From an uncultured Clostridia bacterium (GTDB lineage Bacteria > Bacillota > Clostridia > Lachnospirales > Lachnospiraceae), in the NCBI GenBank assembly GCA_937895705.1, contig CALBKM010000028.1:66569-130568 (forward strand): a DNA stretch of 64,000 bases, given 5' to 3'. Within the stretch, counting starts at the first letter, position 1, and every line of letters starts with the position of its first letter. The notes beneath the pieces were generated by a model that was not told where the DNA came from, made no database searches, and saw only the letters and a list, made by a program, of their open reading frames with translations. The position numbers and the translations under genes are program-made. Below are positions 42,778-52,279 of the stretch, piece after piece.

Positions 42778-44028
42778 TCATCTCCTCTTAAAACAAATCA
42801 AATAAGTATCCTTTTCTTCTCTGATACGAAGTAAAAACATAAACAGAACCACCATATGAACCACACCGGTCCAGTAACGACAATTCATATAATTCACCTG
42901 CCATACCGCATAAAACAACATCATCAAATACATGCTGAGCGCCATGTCCCGACCATTAGTCTTCGAATATCGAACCAGGCAATAAAGCATATACAGCATC
43001 TGCCCAAACACCAGAACAGCACCAACAATACCGGTACTAAATAAGATGTGTAAAAAATAAATATCCATAGCTGTTGTAGGATACCCGAATTTCTGATTCA
43101 AAAATCCCGAATTATCCATGTATCCCATTCCGTTCATGTAATCCCCGTGAGCCACAAAAATCGGATAGTTAATGGATATGTTTCCTTCCCTGTTGGATTG
43201 TGACCAAATCTCCGACAGCAGCCCTGTGGGAATTAATACAACCAAAACAAGCAACACAAAAATCGCCATGACTGCAGCAATTGCCTTCCAATGTTTCAAC
43301 AATACACTCTTGTATCTCAGAATAAGGCCGACTCCCGCAAACAGCGCAATACTCAAAATAGCCGACCGGGATGCCGTGGAAAGCAACATATAAAACGCCA
43401 CAAAGTTTACAAATAACAGTGCATATCGAAGTTTCTTATCAATTTCTTTCTTCTCCCTTTTCCATTCATTCCATAGGAGCACAGATACCACTATCAAATA
43501 TACACAATAATTTCCACAGTAATTTACATCTCCCATGCCAAAGGGCGCACGAAACCGTCCCATTCTTGAAAAAATATTTACAAAGTATATGGGATTTACA
43601 AAGTCCCCCGGATGTGTAAATGCGCACCAACAAACAAAAGCCACCAACGCCAGACAACTCATCTCCAAGAACAAAGTATAACATCTCTTTTTATAAACAT
43701 ACAGTACGGTAAAGAAAACCATCAAATAACATGTTATCATTAAACTGAAATGAAGACGTGTTTCGTTCGCAATTACGGGATTAACAAATACCACTCCGTA
43801 CAACACCGTATGAACAACCAATAATCCGAGAGCCCAATAAAACCTTCGGTTCCAAACCATCACACCATCATACAAACAGAAAAAAGCGACCACGATAATA
43901 TAGAGATATTTAATTCTATTCCATACCCCTATAAAAGGTACATTATCCACCAGCGTTAACATGGACCCCAGCAGTGCTACAAAGTACAGCCACATGACAA
44001 TCTTTTTTTCTTCCGCTACTATTTTCAC
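42778..44028 (-). CDS. O-antigen ligase/polymerase-like membrane protein (Wzy candidate)
   Basis: 416 residues from a GTG start at 44028. About 11 to 12 membrane segments with one large external loop near residues 285-330, the topology of Wzy polymerases and WaaL ligases. STASRSAILS near residue 228 resembles the family block. As the only such protein in a locus with Wzx and Wzz, polymerase is the best reading. Confidence 0.72.
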   Translation of the reverse strand: MKIVAEEKKIVMWLYFVALLGSMLTLVDNVPFIGVWNRIKYLYIIVVAFFCLYDGVMVWNRRFYWALGLLVVHTVLYGVVFVNPVIANETRLHFSLMITCYLMVFFTVLYVYKKRCYTLFLEMSCLALVAFVCWCAFTHPGDFVNPIYFVNIFSRMGRFRAPFGMGDVNYCGNYCVYLIVVSVLLWNEWKREKKEIDKKLRYALLFVNFVAFYMLLSTASRSAILSIALFAGVGLILRYKSVLLKHWKAIAAVMAIFVLLVLVVLIPTGLLSEIWSQSNREGNISINYPIFVAHGDYMNGMGYMDNSGFLNQKFGYPTTAMDIYFLHILFSTGIVGAVLVFGQMLYMLYCLVRYSKTNGRDMALSMYLMMLFYAVWQVNYMNCRYWTGVVHMVVLFMFLLRIREEKDTYLICFKRR

Positions 44029-44048
44029 TGCCGCTCCGCCTTTCCGTT

Positions 44049-44615
44049 TTATTTTTCTTTCCAGAAATATTCAATCATTCCGTCCATGCCGTCCTCTTTT
44101 TTTATCATGGTGGCTAAAGACTGCTTTCTCTTTTCCGCAAAATCTTCAAACTTACCGATGGGCTTTGCAGGAACTCCGCCTACCACCGTTCCGGACGGAA
44201 CATCTTTTGTAACAACACTGCCCGCCGCAATGACGCAATCGTCTCCGATTTTTACATCATACATAATGATACAATCGGCCCCGATCATAACGTTATTTCC
44301 GATTTCAATCGTTCCCATGTAATAAGGGCTGTACATTTTTCCGAACACATCCTTATACTTGGGATGATTTTTTAACATATCCCCCGACATATCATGGGTT
44401 ACAAACCGCACACCGGAAGCCACCCATACATTGCTCCCCATGGACACCAACACCGGCTCCGTCGGAAGCTTTCTCGGGTGATAAAAACACCCTTCACCCA
44501 TATGATGAAAAATCCCCTTTTTTCGAATGTATTCCGCATTTTTATATGCATTTCCTCTGGAATACAAAAACATCTTTATTGTACTTAATCTCACTTGTTT
44601 CCCAGTCAGTACCAT
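44049..44615 (-). CDS. Hexapeptide-repeat (CatB-like) acetyltransferase
   Basis: 188 residues. Left-handed beta-helix repeats in the middle: SMGSNVWVASGVRFVTHD, then GNNVMIGADCIIMYDVKIGDD (cited in part), ending AAGSVVTKDVPSGTVVGGVPAKPIG, the xenobiotic/galactoside acetyltransferase pattern. Transfers acetyl from acetyl-CoA to a sugar. Only 2 nt separate it from the GT32 gene. Confidence 0.85.
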   Translation of the reverse strand: MVLTGKQVRLSTIKMFLYSRGNAYKNAEYIRKKGIFHHMGEGCFYHPRKLPTEPVLVSMGSNVWVASGVRFVTHDMSGDMLKNHPKYKDVFGKMYSPYYMGTIEIGNNVMIGADCIIMYDVKIGDDCVIAAGSVVTKDVPSGTVVGGVPAKPIGKFEDFAEKRKQSLATMIKKEDGMDGMIEYFWKEK

Positions 44616-44617
44616 TT

Positions 44618-45364
44618 CTATTTTCCGCCTTTCAACATACTGCGAAGCTTATCATAATTCCTGCATCCGATGATTTTCTGTACCGCCTTAATCACTTTTT
44701 TCTTCAAAGCCCCGCCGCCGGCCACCCAGCTTCCGGCCATGTGATGCACCGTATATGTTTTCTCTGTCACAACCTCATGCCAGTTGTTCATATCAAACCC
44801 GCAGAAATATTCAATCGGATAGACCTCTATCCTGTCGGTTCTCAGTTCCTGATGCTCGTTACGGCTTAAATCTACGCCCTTTGTTTCCATTAACTCCGAG
44901 AACCCTTTATTAATCACCGTCATATCAAAGCTTCCGTCTGCATTTAAAAAGCTACGGTTATCGTAGGACTCCAGAAATTCCTTCATATACGGATGCTCCT
45001 TCTCTACCGCAATGAAGGCGGTCAACAAACTACGTTCGCTTTCAAACCCAAGTAACATTGCATTCTCTTTCAGATGCTCTTCAAAAGGTTTTAATACCTC
45101 CACATCCGTGTCAAAATAAACTCCCCCGAACCGGTACAAGGCCTGAATTCTTACATAATCGCTGACAAAAGCAAACTTTCTTGCTTCATATGCCTGCTTT
45201 ACATACGGAATCGCTTCTTTTACGTCAAAATTCGATTCATTCCATTCCATAAACTCATAACCCGGCATTTTCTCCTTCCAGGAAGCGATACAATCCTTTA
45301 CCTCCTGCGGCTTTTCCCCATTGCCGAACCAACAATAATGTACAATTTTCGGAATCGTTCTCAT
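44618..45364 (-). CDS. GT32-type (capsular polysaccharide) glycosyltransferase
   Basis: 248 residues. The N-terminal IPKIVHYCWFG at 4-14 and the DXD-containing GGVYFDTDVEVL near 95-106 are the GT32 hallmarks, with a C-terminal VHHMAGSW. Uses a UDP- or GDP-sugar with a metal ion. ATG at 45364 follows AAAGGAG. Confidence 0.88.
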   Translation of the reverse strand: MRTIPKIVHYCWFGNGEKPQEVKDCIASWKEKMPGYEFMEWNESNFDVKEAIPYVKQAYEARKFAFVSDYVRIQALYRFGGVYFDTDVEVLKPFEEHLKENAMLLGFESERSLLTAFIAVEKEHPYMKEFLESYDNRSFLNADGSFDMTVINKGFSELMETKGVDLSRNEHQELRTDRIEVYPIEYFCGFDMNNWHEVVTEKTYTVHHMAGSWVAGGGALKKKVIKAVQKIIGCRNYDKLRSMLKGGK

Positions 45365-45377
45365 AGGCCCGTCTCCT

Positions 45378-46601
45378 TTAATTCTTCTTCACCAGTGCCT
45401 CATATACCGGAAGCAGTTTCTCGTAATGCCCCGCTGCCATATAATTTCTTGTAAACAGCTCCTTAGAGCTGTTACTGAGCTTATCATACTCCTCGGTTCC
45501 CGGCTTCGGGAATTCCGTCAAACACTTTCTTAACGCCTCTGTATCCCCGTGCGGAAACGATACTCCGTTGCCTTCCACCAGCTCCGGAATTCCTCCGATT
45601 TCCGAACCGATAATCGGCCGCCCCAACTGCAACGCCTCAATTGCGGAATACGGCCCGTTTTCATACCATTCCGACGGAAGTACCACTGCTCTTGCATTTC
45701 CCACAACATCAATCAGCTCTTGTCCGGACTTAAAACCCAGAAGCTTTACATTCTGCAATTTATGTTCCGCAATATAGGCTTCGATATCTTCCTTACACGG
45801 ACCCCCTCCTACAATGGAAAGCTGCATATCGGTGCCCTCTACCGCTTTAATTAATGTCATAATGCCCTTCTCTCTGGAAAGACGCCCGAAATACAAAAAG
45901 TACTGCAACGAATCCTCGGATACATTAACCTTAGGACACTCTCTTCCCAGGAAGTTCGGTAAATGCATTACCCGTTCCTTTGACACACCGAATTCCACAA
46001 ACTTATCCGCATAAAACTTGCTCGGTGTAATAATCTTATCTATCGTATCGTAGCTTTTTCTCCACTTATGTAAATACCCTTCCGCCACATTAATGGCACT
46101 CTTAAGCGCAGAATCCTTCACACACTTCTGTTTCAGGCAATTCATGTAGTGACCGCCTTTGCACTTTTCGCAAACTTGTCCGCCGGTCATCATCACATAA
46201 TTCAAACACAACATCTTTAAATCATGTGCCGTGTACACCACCGGAATCTTGTGCTTCTTTAATACATCCAAAATGGACGGAGACAACTGGTGCTGGAAAA
46301 TATGTAAATGTGCCACATCCGGTTTCGTCTTAAGAATGAGCTTCTCCAGCTTTTTCTTCGCCTCGGAGGAATAAATGATATTCTTTGCTGCTTTTAACTG
46401 TTGACCAAGTCCCATTTTTCCGTTATAATCCACGGCACTTACAAAGTACTCGGCATAAGGAGACTCAAAATTCTTTTCATCCTGCATGGAAAAATCGATT
46501 ACTTCGTGTCCCCGGGACTCCAAAAGATTTTTCAATGCAAAATAATAGGTCTCGCTTCCGCCCTTAATATAATAAAACTTGTTCACCATTAAGATTTTCA
46601 T
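45378..46601 (-). CDS. Family 4 glycosyltransferase
   Basis: 407 residues, GT-B. N-terminal MVNKFYYIKGGSETYY, a Cys-rich insert near residues 145-165 (CEKCKGGHYMNCLKQKC) that could bind a metal, and a C-terminal donor site with VLPSEWYENGPYSAIEA near 317. The Cys insert is seen in some GT4 enzymes of capsule loci. ATG at 46601 follows AGGAG. Confidence 0.87.
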   Translation of the reverse strand: MKILMVNKFYYIKGGSETYYFALKNLLESRGHEVIDFSMQDEKNFESPYAEYFVSAVDYNGKMGLGQQLKAAKNIIYSSEAKKKLEKLILKTKPDVAHLHIFQHQLSPSILDVLKKHKIPVVYTAHDLKMLCLNYVMMTGGQVCEKCKGGHYMNCLKQKCVKDSALKSAINVAEGYLHKWRKSYDTIDKIITPSKFYADKFVEFGVSKERVMHLPNFLGRECPKVNVSEDSLQYFLYFGRLSREKGIMTLIKAVEGTDMQLSIVGGGPCKEDIEAYIAEHKLQNVKLLGFKSGQELIDVVGNARAVVLPSEWYENGPYSAIEALQLGRPIIGSEIGGIPELVEGNGVSFPHGDTEALRKCLTEFPKPGTEEYDKLSNSSKELFTRNYMAAGHYEKLLPVYEALVKKN

Positions 46602-46612
46602 GAATCTGTCTC

Positions 46613-47806
46613 CTACGCTTTTGTTTCTGCCAAAAAGGTCTGTTCGTAACGTTCTACAATGTAATCCCAGCTATATGCTTCCGCAATACGCGCCTTTGCT
46701 TTCTTTCCGTACTGTGCTCTTTCCTCCGGGCTCAAAAGATCCGCTTCGTGAATCAATTTCGCCAATTCACCGTCACCCTTTCCCCAATAAAGTGCACTTT
46801 CTACGCCAACTTCTCTGTTAAATCCCACATCCAAAAGCAGATTTAAATCCGTGCTTCCCAAGGACTCCAAAAGGCTCGGGTTCGTGCCTCCGACTTCATG
46901 TCCGTGGAAATATGCGTACGCGTTCTCACGAATTTTCTTTAACAACTCCTTCTCGTATACCGTTCCCACAAATTTTACGCGACTATCCTTGTCAAAGCCG
47001 GTCTGTACCTTTAGCTCCTCATAGAATTTATTCTGCTCTACATTGGTAATCAATACAAAGTCTTTCTTCGTATCGGACTTCACAAATTCTCTGACCATGG
47101 TCTCAAAATTGTTCTCCGGCACAAAACGACCCACCACAAGGTAATATTCATTCGGCGTAATCCCCTTCTCCCTGCACCAATCCACATACTCCTGTGCATC
47201 ATCTGCAAGAACCGACGGCACAGTCTCGGAGCCGTAAGCAATAAAAGTAGTCTTCGGCTGATATGCCGCATAATCCTTTTTTATATACTTTTCAATTTCC
47301 ACACTATCACAAATCAGAAGATCTGCATGCTTTACCATCAGCTTCTCGGAAAGCTTCCAATAGGCACGTACCGGAGCACTCCACTTTGCACGCTTCCACT
47401 CATGACCGTCCGGATTCACATAAACAAGTCCTCCCAACTTATGTATGGTCTTTACATATTTCTTCACAAACGGGCCGATACGACACGCCAAAATATACAC
47501 AATCGGATTCTCAATCTGATTCTCTCTGATGTAGCGGATGCACTCCTTCAATGCGTCAATATCATAGAACACCGCCCTTGCCGGTCCGAGGTTCTTCCAC
47601 TTGATATAAAAACACCTGGCATCATTATACGTAAATTCCGTATTTTCGGGACACTTATCCGCGTCTACCGCACAGGATACATGATACTGAATATTCTGCG
47701 TCTTTCTGTAATAGGTCAATTTATCCACAAAAGATTCAAAACCGCCGTATGCCGCCGGAATTCCTTTTGAACCGATAATAAACACATGTTGTTTCTTTTC
47801 CATCAT
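46613..47806 (-). CDS. DUF1972/Cps2T-like rhamnosyltransferase
   Basis: 397 residues. FIIGSKGIPAAYGGFESFVD at residues 9-28 is the DUF1972 signature found in beta-1,4-rhamnosyltransferases such as pneumococcal Cps2T, and the protein has the GT-B second domain with NPSLLES near 303. The rmlABCD genes at 19.7-23.2 kb would provide its dTDP-L-rhamnose. First glycosyltransferase after the Wzz-like gene, likely acting early in repeat-unit assembly. Confidence 0.82.
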   Translation of the reverse strand: MMEKKQHVFIIGSKGIPAAYGGFESFVDKLTYYRKTQNIQYHVSCAVDADKCPENTEFTYNDARCFYIKWKNLGPARAVFYDIDALKECIRYIRENQIENPIVYILACRIGPFVKKYVKTIHKLGGLVYVNPDGHEWKRAKWSAPVRAYWKLSEKLMVKHADLLICDSVEIEKYIKKDYAAYQPKTTFIAYGSETVPSVLADDAQEYVDWCREKGITPNEYYLVVGRFVPENNFETMVREFVKSDTKKDFVLITNVEQNKFYEELKVQTGFDKDSRVKFVGTVYEKELLKKIRENAYAYFHGHEVGGTNPSLLESLGSTDLNLLLDVGFNREVGVESALYWGKGDGELAKLIHEADLLSPEERAQYGKKAKARIAEAYSWDYIVERYEQTFLAETKA

Positions 47807-47820
47807 TCTGTTCTCCCGCT

Positions 47821-49164
47821 TTACTTTCTATACAATCCTACATAAGAACCGTACTTTTTCTTGAAGAAACGACCGCCTCTTCTCACAGACACTTCGGTTA
47901 AAACCAGACCGTCTACGGTTACATTTTTTGCAGTCATATTCTTCTTCGCATTTTTTGCTGTATACGTCTTTGTCTTCTTTGCGGAAAGTACCCACAAATT
48001 CAAATCAACCGCAGACATCACAGCAAACGCATCCATTCCGTACTGCACCGGCGGTACATCAAGGAAAATATAATCATAACTTTCCTTTAACCTTCCCAAC
48101 AGACCGGCAAAAGATGCCCCTTTCAGCAATTCTCCGCTGTTCACGGCCCTTGCTCCGCATAAAAGCTTGTCCGGCTCTCCTTCCGCCTTCCTTATTAACT
48201 CCGATAAAAGCGACTTTCCTGCCAACAACTCACAAACACCCTTTACTCCTGTCTTATTTCCGCCGAGCTCACTCCAGGTAGGATTGCCGAAATTGGTATC
48301 TACACAAATTACCTTCTTACCCGCTTTCTGCAGTCCGGCAAACGCCTGTTTCATTGCATCATAGGATGCTTCTTTGGTCGTTGTTCTCACAAAAGCAATG
48401 GTTTTTGCACCGTCCGCTTCATAAGACAATCTGGAAACAAACGCTTCTCCCGCACCCTGCTTATACTTTTCCTCCTTCGGCAACACACCCCATACCGGTA
48501 CGGATAACTTGTCCTCAGCCGCTCCCGGGGTATCAAACTTCGAATTCAAAAAATAAAACACTAACACCAGAAACCCGGCCAGGAGCACACCTGCCGCGCC
48601 TCCGATTACGGCAAACTTCAACACCGGCGGAACAAAGGTATTATACGGTGCAGTCGGCACTACGGACTCCTCAAACACTGTCGGCGGAGTACATCCCATT
48701 ATCTCGAAGGCTTGTTCTGCAGAAACCACAACCAATTCATCCAGAGTTTTCTTCGCCCATTCCGCCTCCGGAAAAGCTAACGAAACTTCCAGCATGCAAG
48801 TATCCCCGAGAACGCGGGCAGAAATACATTTACTCAGTTGTTGCGGACTCATATTTAAGCCCAAATTATTTATAACCTCTTCCAAAACCGGACGGCTTTT
48901 CATAATTTCCACATAATTATTAATCACCTGCCTGCCGAGAGCAAAATTTCCGGTAGAGGGCACAAAGCTCTGCACACCTGTAATATAAAGCTTGGTTGTC
49001 GCTTGATACATCGGTGTTGACCTCATTCTTGATGCATAATATCCGCCTACTGCCGCCAACAATACACCTGCCAGAAGGATCCAAATTATTCTTCTCATTA
49101 CCCAGTGAATCAACTCATCCATACGAATAATGATAATATTGTTGCTCTTCTGTAAGTTCTCCAT
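47821..49164 (-). CDS. Wzz chain-length regulator fused to a degenerate tyrosine-kinase domain
   Basis: 447 residues. Wzz-like part: membrane segments near 22-45 and 182-206 with the periplasm-type loop between, and the Pro-rich TAPYNTFVPP before the second segment. The cytoplasmic part is BY-kinase-like: a Walker B YIFLDVPP at 365-372 and an A'-like ICVDTNF at 286-292 are visible, but the Walker A position (about 255-272, TIAFVRTTTKEASYDA) lacks the GKS/T. Three Tyr remain at 438, 441 and 445. It probably sets chain length without kinase activity. ATG at 49164 follows AAAGGAG. Confidence 0.8.
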   Translation of the reverse strand: MENLQKSNNIIIIRMDELIHWVMRRIIWILLAGVLLAAVGGYYASRMRSTPMYQATTKLYITGVQSFVPSTGNFALGRQVINNYVEIMKSRPVLEEVINNLGLNMSPQQLSKCISARVLGDTCMLEVSLAFPEAEWAKKTLDELVVVSAEQAFEIMGCTPPTVFEESVVPTAPYNTFVPPVLKFAVIGGAAGVLLAGFLVLVFYFLNSKFDTPGAAEDKLSVPVWGVLPKEEKYKQGAGEAFVSRLSYEADGAKTIAFVRTTTKEASYDAMKQAFAGLQKAGKKVICVDTNFGNPTWSELGGNKTGVKGVCELLAGKSLLSELIRKAEGEPDKLLCGARAVNSGELLKGASFAGLLGRLKESYDYIFLDVPPVQYGMDAFAVMSAVDLNLWVLSAKKTKTYTAKNAKKNMTAKNVTVDGLVLTEVSVRRGGRFFKKKYGSYVGLYRK

Positions 49165-49232
49165 TCATAATCTCCTTTTCAAAGAAACTTTTGCCACATT
49201 TTGTACAAGTTTGCTCTCCTCAGTCTCCGTTT

Positions 49233-50354
49233 CTATCTTCCGAACAAAAACCGCCTCAGCTTACCTCGAACGCCATACTTTGCAATAACAAAAATAACCC
49301 CTGCACATAATACCGAAATAAGTAACGAATACATATAAGTTACTATCGGAAGATTGCTTTCTACAAACCCTGTTCCAATATGCTCCGTAATATTCCGATA
49401 AACCCTCGTTAATATAAGTTCGACAAATACTCTCTGTAAAATATATATCTGCAGGGAATACTGTCCCATTTGGGCAAGAATTCCCGCGAAGCTCGCCTTA
49501 CCGGCCTTCCTTCCGAACCAATCGGCCAGCACAATTACCGTAATACTTCCGGTAATTCCGAGGTAATAAAACAACACCGTCCGCCCCATCTGATAAAGGA
49601 CATCCGCCGCACCGTTTTGTCCCCTTAGCATTGCAATGCAGATCTCCAGCAGTCCTTTGATTTCACTGTTTCCTACTGCCGGAACACAAAAATAGAACAC
49701 CATTCCGACCGAATAAAGAGCTACCGCCGCAAACTTCAACCACGAAGCAATTTTTCTCCCGCCATCCGTAAACATATGAAAGAAAAAGCCAATAACAAAA
49801 TACGGATACATGGATAAGATAACCCACCGGCACGGGCTAATCAGAATCAAAGGTGCAAACACAACCACGCCCACCGGCCACAGCTTTTGCGGAAGTATCT
49901 TCGTCACCAGACCGACAATAACCGTACAAAATAACACCGCCCACAAAAACCAATATCCCATGGTCACTTCCTCAAACCATGCTCTTACGGAAAACGTCAC
50001 GCTCTCCTCCCGAAGGATAAGAAAAAGCAACTTACATCCGTAACAAATCGTATTCCAAATCACTAATGTCTTTAACCATTCCCCTGTCCGATTCAGCACC
50101 AAAGACTTCAGCCCTTTCTTTTTTGCGGAACCGAAAAAGAAAAAACCGCTGATAAGCATAAACAAAGGCATATGAAACGAATATATCCACTTAAACACAA
50201 CGTTTTCCGCAACCTCTGTAACACCGTTCAACCCTTGTTGAATCACATGTCCCCATATGACCAGAAAAATCGCAAACCCTCGACTGACATCCGGCGTCAG
50301 GGATCGCGTCGAATTTTTTTCCGTATTTTCCAAAAGAAACTCCTTCCTGTCCAC
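49233..50354 (-). CDS. Acyltransferase_3 membrane acyltransferase, first gene of the exopolysaccharide operon
   Basis: 373 residues from a GTG at 50354 with GGAGG 7 nt upstream; an ATG at 50369 sits at the expected transcript start and has no box. About ten membrane segments. The family block DVSRGFAIFLVIWGHV with the catalytic His, and FHMPLFMLISGFFF, are clear. Probably O-acetylates a surface glycan. 68 nt before the Wzz-like gene. Confidence 0.8.
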   Translation of the reverse strand: MDRKEFLLENTEKNSTRSLTPDVSRGFAIFLVIWGHVIQQGLNGVTEVAENVVFKWIYSFHMPLFMLISGFFFFGSAKKKGLKSLVLNRTGEWLKTLVIWNTICYGCKLLFLILREESVTFSVRAWFEEVTMGYWFLWAVLFCTVIVGLVTKILPQKLWPVGVVVFAPLILISPCRWVILSMYPYFVIGFFFHMFTDGGRKIASWLKFAAVALYSVGMVFYFCVPAVGNSEIKGLLEICIAMLRGQNGAADVLYQMGRTVLFYYLGITGSITVIVLADWFGRKAGKASFAGILAQMGQYSLQIYILQRVFVELILTRVYRNITEHIGTGFVESNLPIVTYMYSLLISVLCAGVIFVIAKYGVRGKLRRFLFGR

Positions 50355-50373
50355 GACACATCCTCCCATACTA

Positions 50374-50402
50374 ATACTATCACACTTTCCTCACCATATC
50401 AA
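50374..50402 (-). promoter_or_regulatory. Sigma-A promoter of the exopolysaccharide operon
   Basis: TTGATA at 50402..50397, 17-bp spacer, TAGTAT at 50379..50374. No other obvious terminator or large gap lies between it and 31.4 kb. Confidence 0.65.
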
Positions 50403-50447
50403 TATTCTTTCAAAAATGTTACATATCTTTCCTATAATAACACAAAA

Positions 50448-50481
50448 GACAATTACAGTTGATTTCTCAATTGCAATTGTC
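50448..50481 (-). terminator. Terminator after the solute-binding protein gene
   Basis: Near-perfect arms (13 of 15 pairs) around GAAA on the minus strand, GACAATTGCAATTGA with TCAACTGTAATTGTC, then TTTTG. Confidence 0.75.
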
Positions 50482-50518
50482 CCTTATGTTATCACTTTAT
50501 TTTCTTCTTTGTTGTAAT

Positions 50519-51595
50519 TTATCTCATATAAAAGAACCCGTCCTCCGGCATCGCTCCGCCTACAGACTCCGGATTCTGCTCAAACAGCACCTTCAAATAC
50601 GCACTTGCCTTCGCTTTCATTTCCTCGCCTTCAATCAGGACAATGTTACAGTACGGAATGGCCTTCTTTGCAATCGGTGCCTTGAAGATGTTAAACTTCT
50701 CTGACAACGCCGCTGCCGCATCCACATTCTCTACCGTATATGCCGCAGAGGCTACATACTCTTCCATGAATGCATTTACCACATCCGGGTTCTCGGTTAA
50801 GTACTTCGTATTTGCCACCACAACACCGGTTACTACCGTGGAACCCTCGTTTAAAGCTTCCCATTCCTTTGTAATATCCAGTGCAATCCGGGCCTTTTCG
50901 TTACTGTTCAATACCGTTGTTACATACGGTTGCGGAAGCATTGCTACCGCATTCTCTGTCTGGGATAAAATCGCCGCAACCTCCGTGGCCTCAGACTTAT
51001 ATTCTACGGTCACATCCTTGCCCGGTTCCATGCCCGCGGACTTTAACAGCCAGTTTAAGGTATACTCCGGTGTGGTTCCCTTGCCGGTGGAATAAATCGT
51101 CTTGCCCCGCAAATCCTCCACCGTCTGCACTGTCTCACCGGTTTCCACAATATACAATACACCAAGGGTGTTAATGCCCAACATTGTCACACCGCCCTTG
51201 GAACGGTTATAAAGCACCGATGCCAGGTTACACGGCACTGCCGCAATCGGGATCTCACCTTTGATGATACTTGCGGTAATCTCATCCGCTGCACCTGCAA
51301 CGGTAAACTTATAGTTATTTGCGGTAGTCCCCGCCTCGGCATCTTCCATCATCTTTAACATACCCAGCGCCGTCGGTCCCTTCATCGCCGCAATGTTCAC
51401 ATCTGCCTTTTCTTTCGGAGCTTCTGTCGGAGTTGCCGTCGGCTCAACCTCCTGTCCTTCTCCTTCACCGGACACATCCTGCGTTACCACCGGCTCTTTC
51501 GTCGGCTCGGCCTGACCCTCATCCTTTTTCCCGCAGCCCGCAAATACGGTTACCAACATCACTGCGGTCAATAATACTGCCAATCTCTTTTTCAT
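50519..51595 (-). CDS. Solute-binding lipoprotein of an ABC importer (SsuA/NMT1 type)
   Basis: 358 residues. Lipobox VFAGC (Cys 21), an acidic/Thr/Pro linker to about 65, then a type II periplasmic-binding fold: VNIAAMKGPTALGML near 68, an IPIAAVPCNLA segment near 115, and LRGKTIYSTGKGTTPEY near 165, typical of nitrate/sulfonate/thiamine-precursor binding proteins. No permease or ATPase gene is adjacent. The fused permease-ATPase at 10.2-11.7 kb is of the matching type. ATG at 51595 follows GAGAGG. Ligand unknown. Confidence 0.82.
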   Translation of the reverse strand: MKKRLAVLLTAVMLVTVFAGCGKKDEGQAEPTKEPVVTQDVSGEGEGQEVEPTATPTEAPKEKADVNIAAMKGPTALGMLKMMEDAEAGTTANNYKFTVAGAADEITASIIKGEIPIAAVPCNLASVLYNRSKGGVTMLGINTLGVLYIVETGETVQTVEDLRGKTIYSTGKGTTPEYTLNWLLKSAGMEPGKDVTVEYKSEATEVAAILSQTENAVAMLPQPYVTTVLNSNEKARIALDITKEWEALNEGSTVVTGVVVANTKYLTENPDVVNAFMEEYVASAAYTVENVDAAAALSEKFNIFKAPIAKKAIPYCNIVLIEGEEMKAKASAYLKVLFEQNPESVGGAMPEDGFFYMR

Positions 51596-51723
51596 AAGTT
51601 AACCTCTCTTTCTTAGTACCGGGAACATATCCCGCGTCCTCAGAATTATTATGTTTCTAGTTACACCGTTCCCTCGGAAGTCCTCGGAATAGGTGCGGAA
51701 GCCGCAAGTGCTTCCTGTGCTGT

Positions 51724-51752
51724 ATTATACGGGATAGTCGGGGAATTGTCAA
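51724..51752 (-). promoter_or_regulatory. Perfect consensus promoter TTGACA-N17-TATAAT with a ~120-nt leader
   Basis: TTGACA at 51752..51747, TATAAT at 51729..51724. The leader 51596-51717 has two hairpins (GGAAGC/GCTTCC and CGGGA/TCCCG) and no recognised riboswitch. Confidence 0.85.
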
Positions 51753-51761
51753 TGCAACACA

Positions 51762-52262
51762 TTACTCCTCTCCAAGCACTATCTTTAAACAAGCTCCCAA
51801 GCTCTCCGCATTCACATAAACCACCGGCAGGCTTTTATTCTCATAGGACGGGACCTGATTGGAAAAGCCACAGATTACACCCTTCCCGTCCAACTCTACC
51901 CTCACCATCGGCGGCACCTTAATCAATACCTTACCACCCAGGGTACGTACTTTTACAAACGTCTCCTCGGCAAGCTCCGCTTCGCACAAATCCAGCTCTG
52001 CATTGCCAACCACCACCGTAAGGTCGACATCGGATACATCCTCGTCCTCCAGGCAAATCTCCCGCATGCCCAGTCCTACAAGATAACGTTTACTTTCGTT
52101 TCCTTCATTGTCCTCCTCCAAACGTCGGGAAAGACGCGTCAATATCTTTTTCGCAGCCGTTACCGCGCCGTACACCGCCACGGCAAAAGTCGCCAGTCGA
52201 AACAAAAACCCGAAAAACGAGCACTTTTTCTCTCTTGCCGTTACAAACTCCTCTTCTCTCAT
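51762..52262 (-). CDS. LiaF-like C-terminal-domain protein
   Basis: 166 residues. One possible membrane or amphipathic segment near 17-40, a charged hinge, and then a beta domain from about 72: DLTVVVGNAELDLCEAEL, then TLGGKVLIKVPPMVRVEL, the repeated G-x-(3)-hydrophobic strand pattern of the LiaF C-terminal domain. LiaF-type proteins act with envelope-stress two-component systems. An OmpR-type two-component system lies just upstream on the same strand, separated by a relic of a regulator gene end. ATG at 52262 follows AAAGGAG. Confidence 0.6.
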   Translation of the reverse strand: MREEEFVTAREKKCSFFGFLFRLATFAVAVYGAVTAAKKILTRLSRRLEEDNEGNESKRYLVGLGMREICLEDEDVSDVDLTVVVGNAELDLCEAELAEETFVKVRTLGGKVLIKVPPMVRVELDGKGVICGFSNQVPSYENKSLPVVYVNAESLGACLKIVLGEE

Positions 52263-52279
52263 CCGTAGACTCCTTTCTA

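Noticed and set aside
51596..51717. TPP or guanidine riboswitch before the binding-protein gene
   Set aside because: The core motifs of those classes were looked for and not found; only generic hairpins are present.
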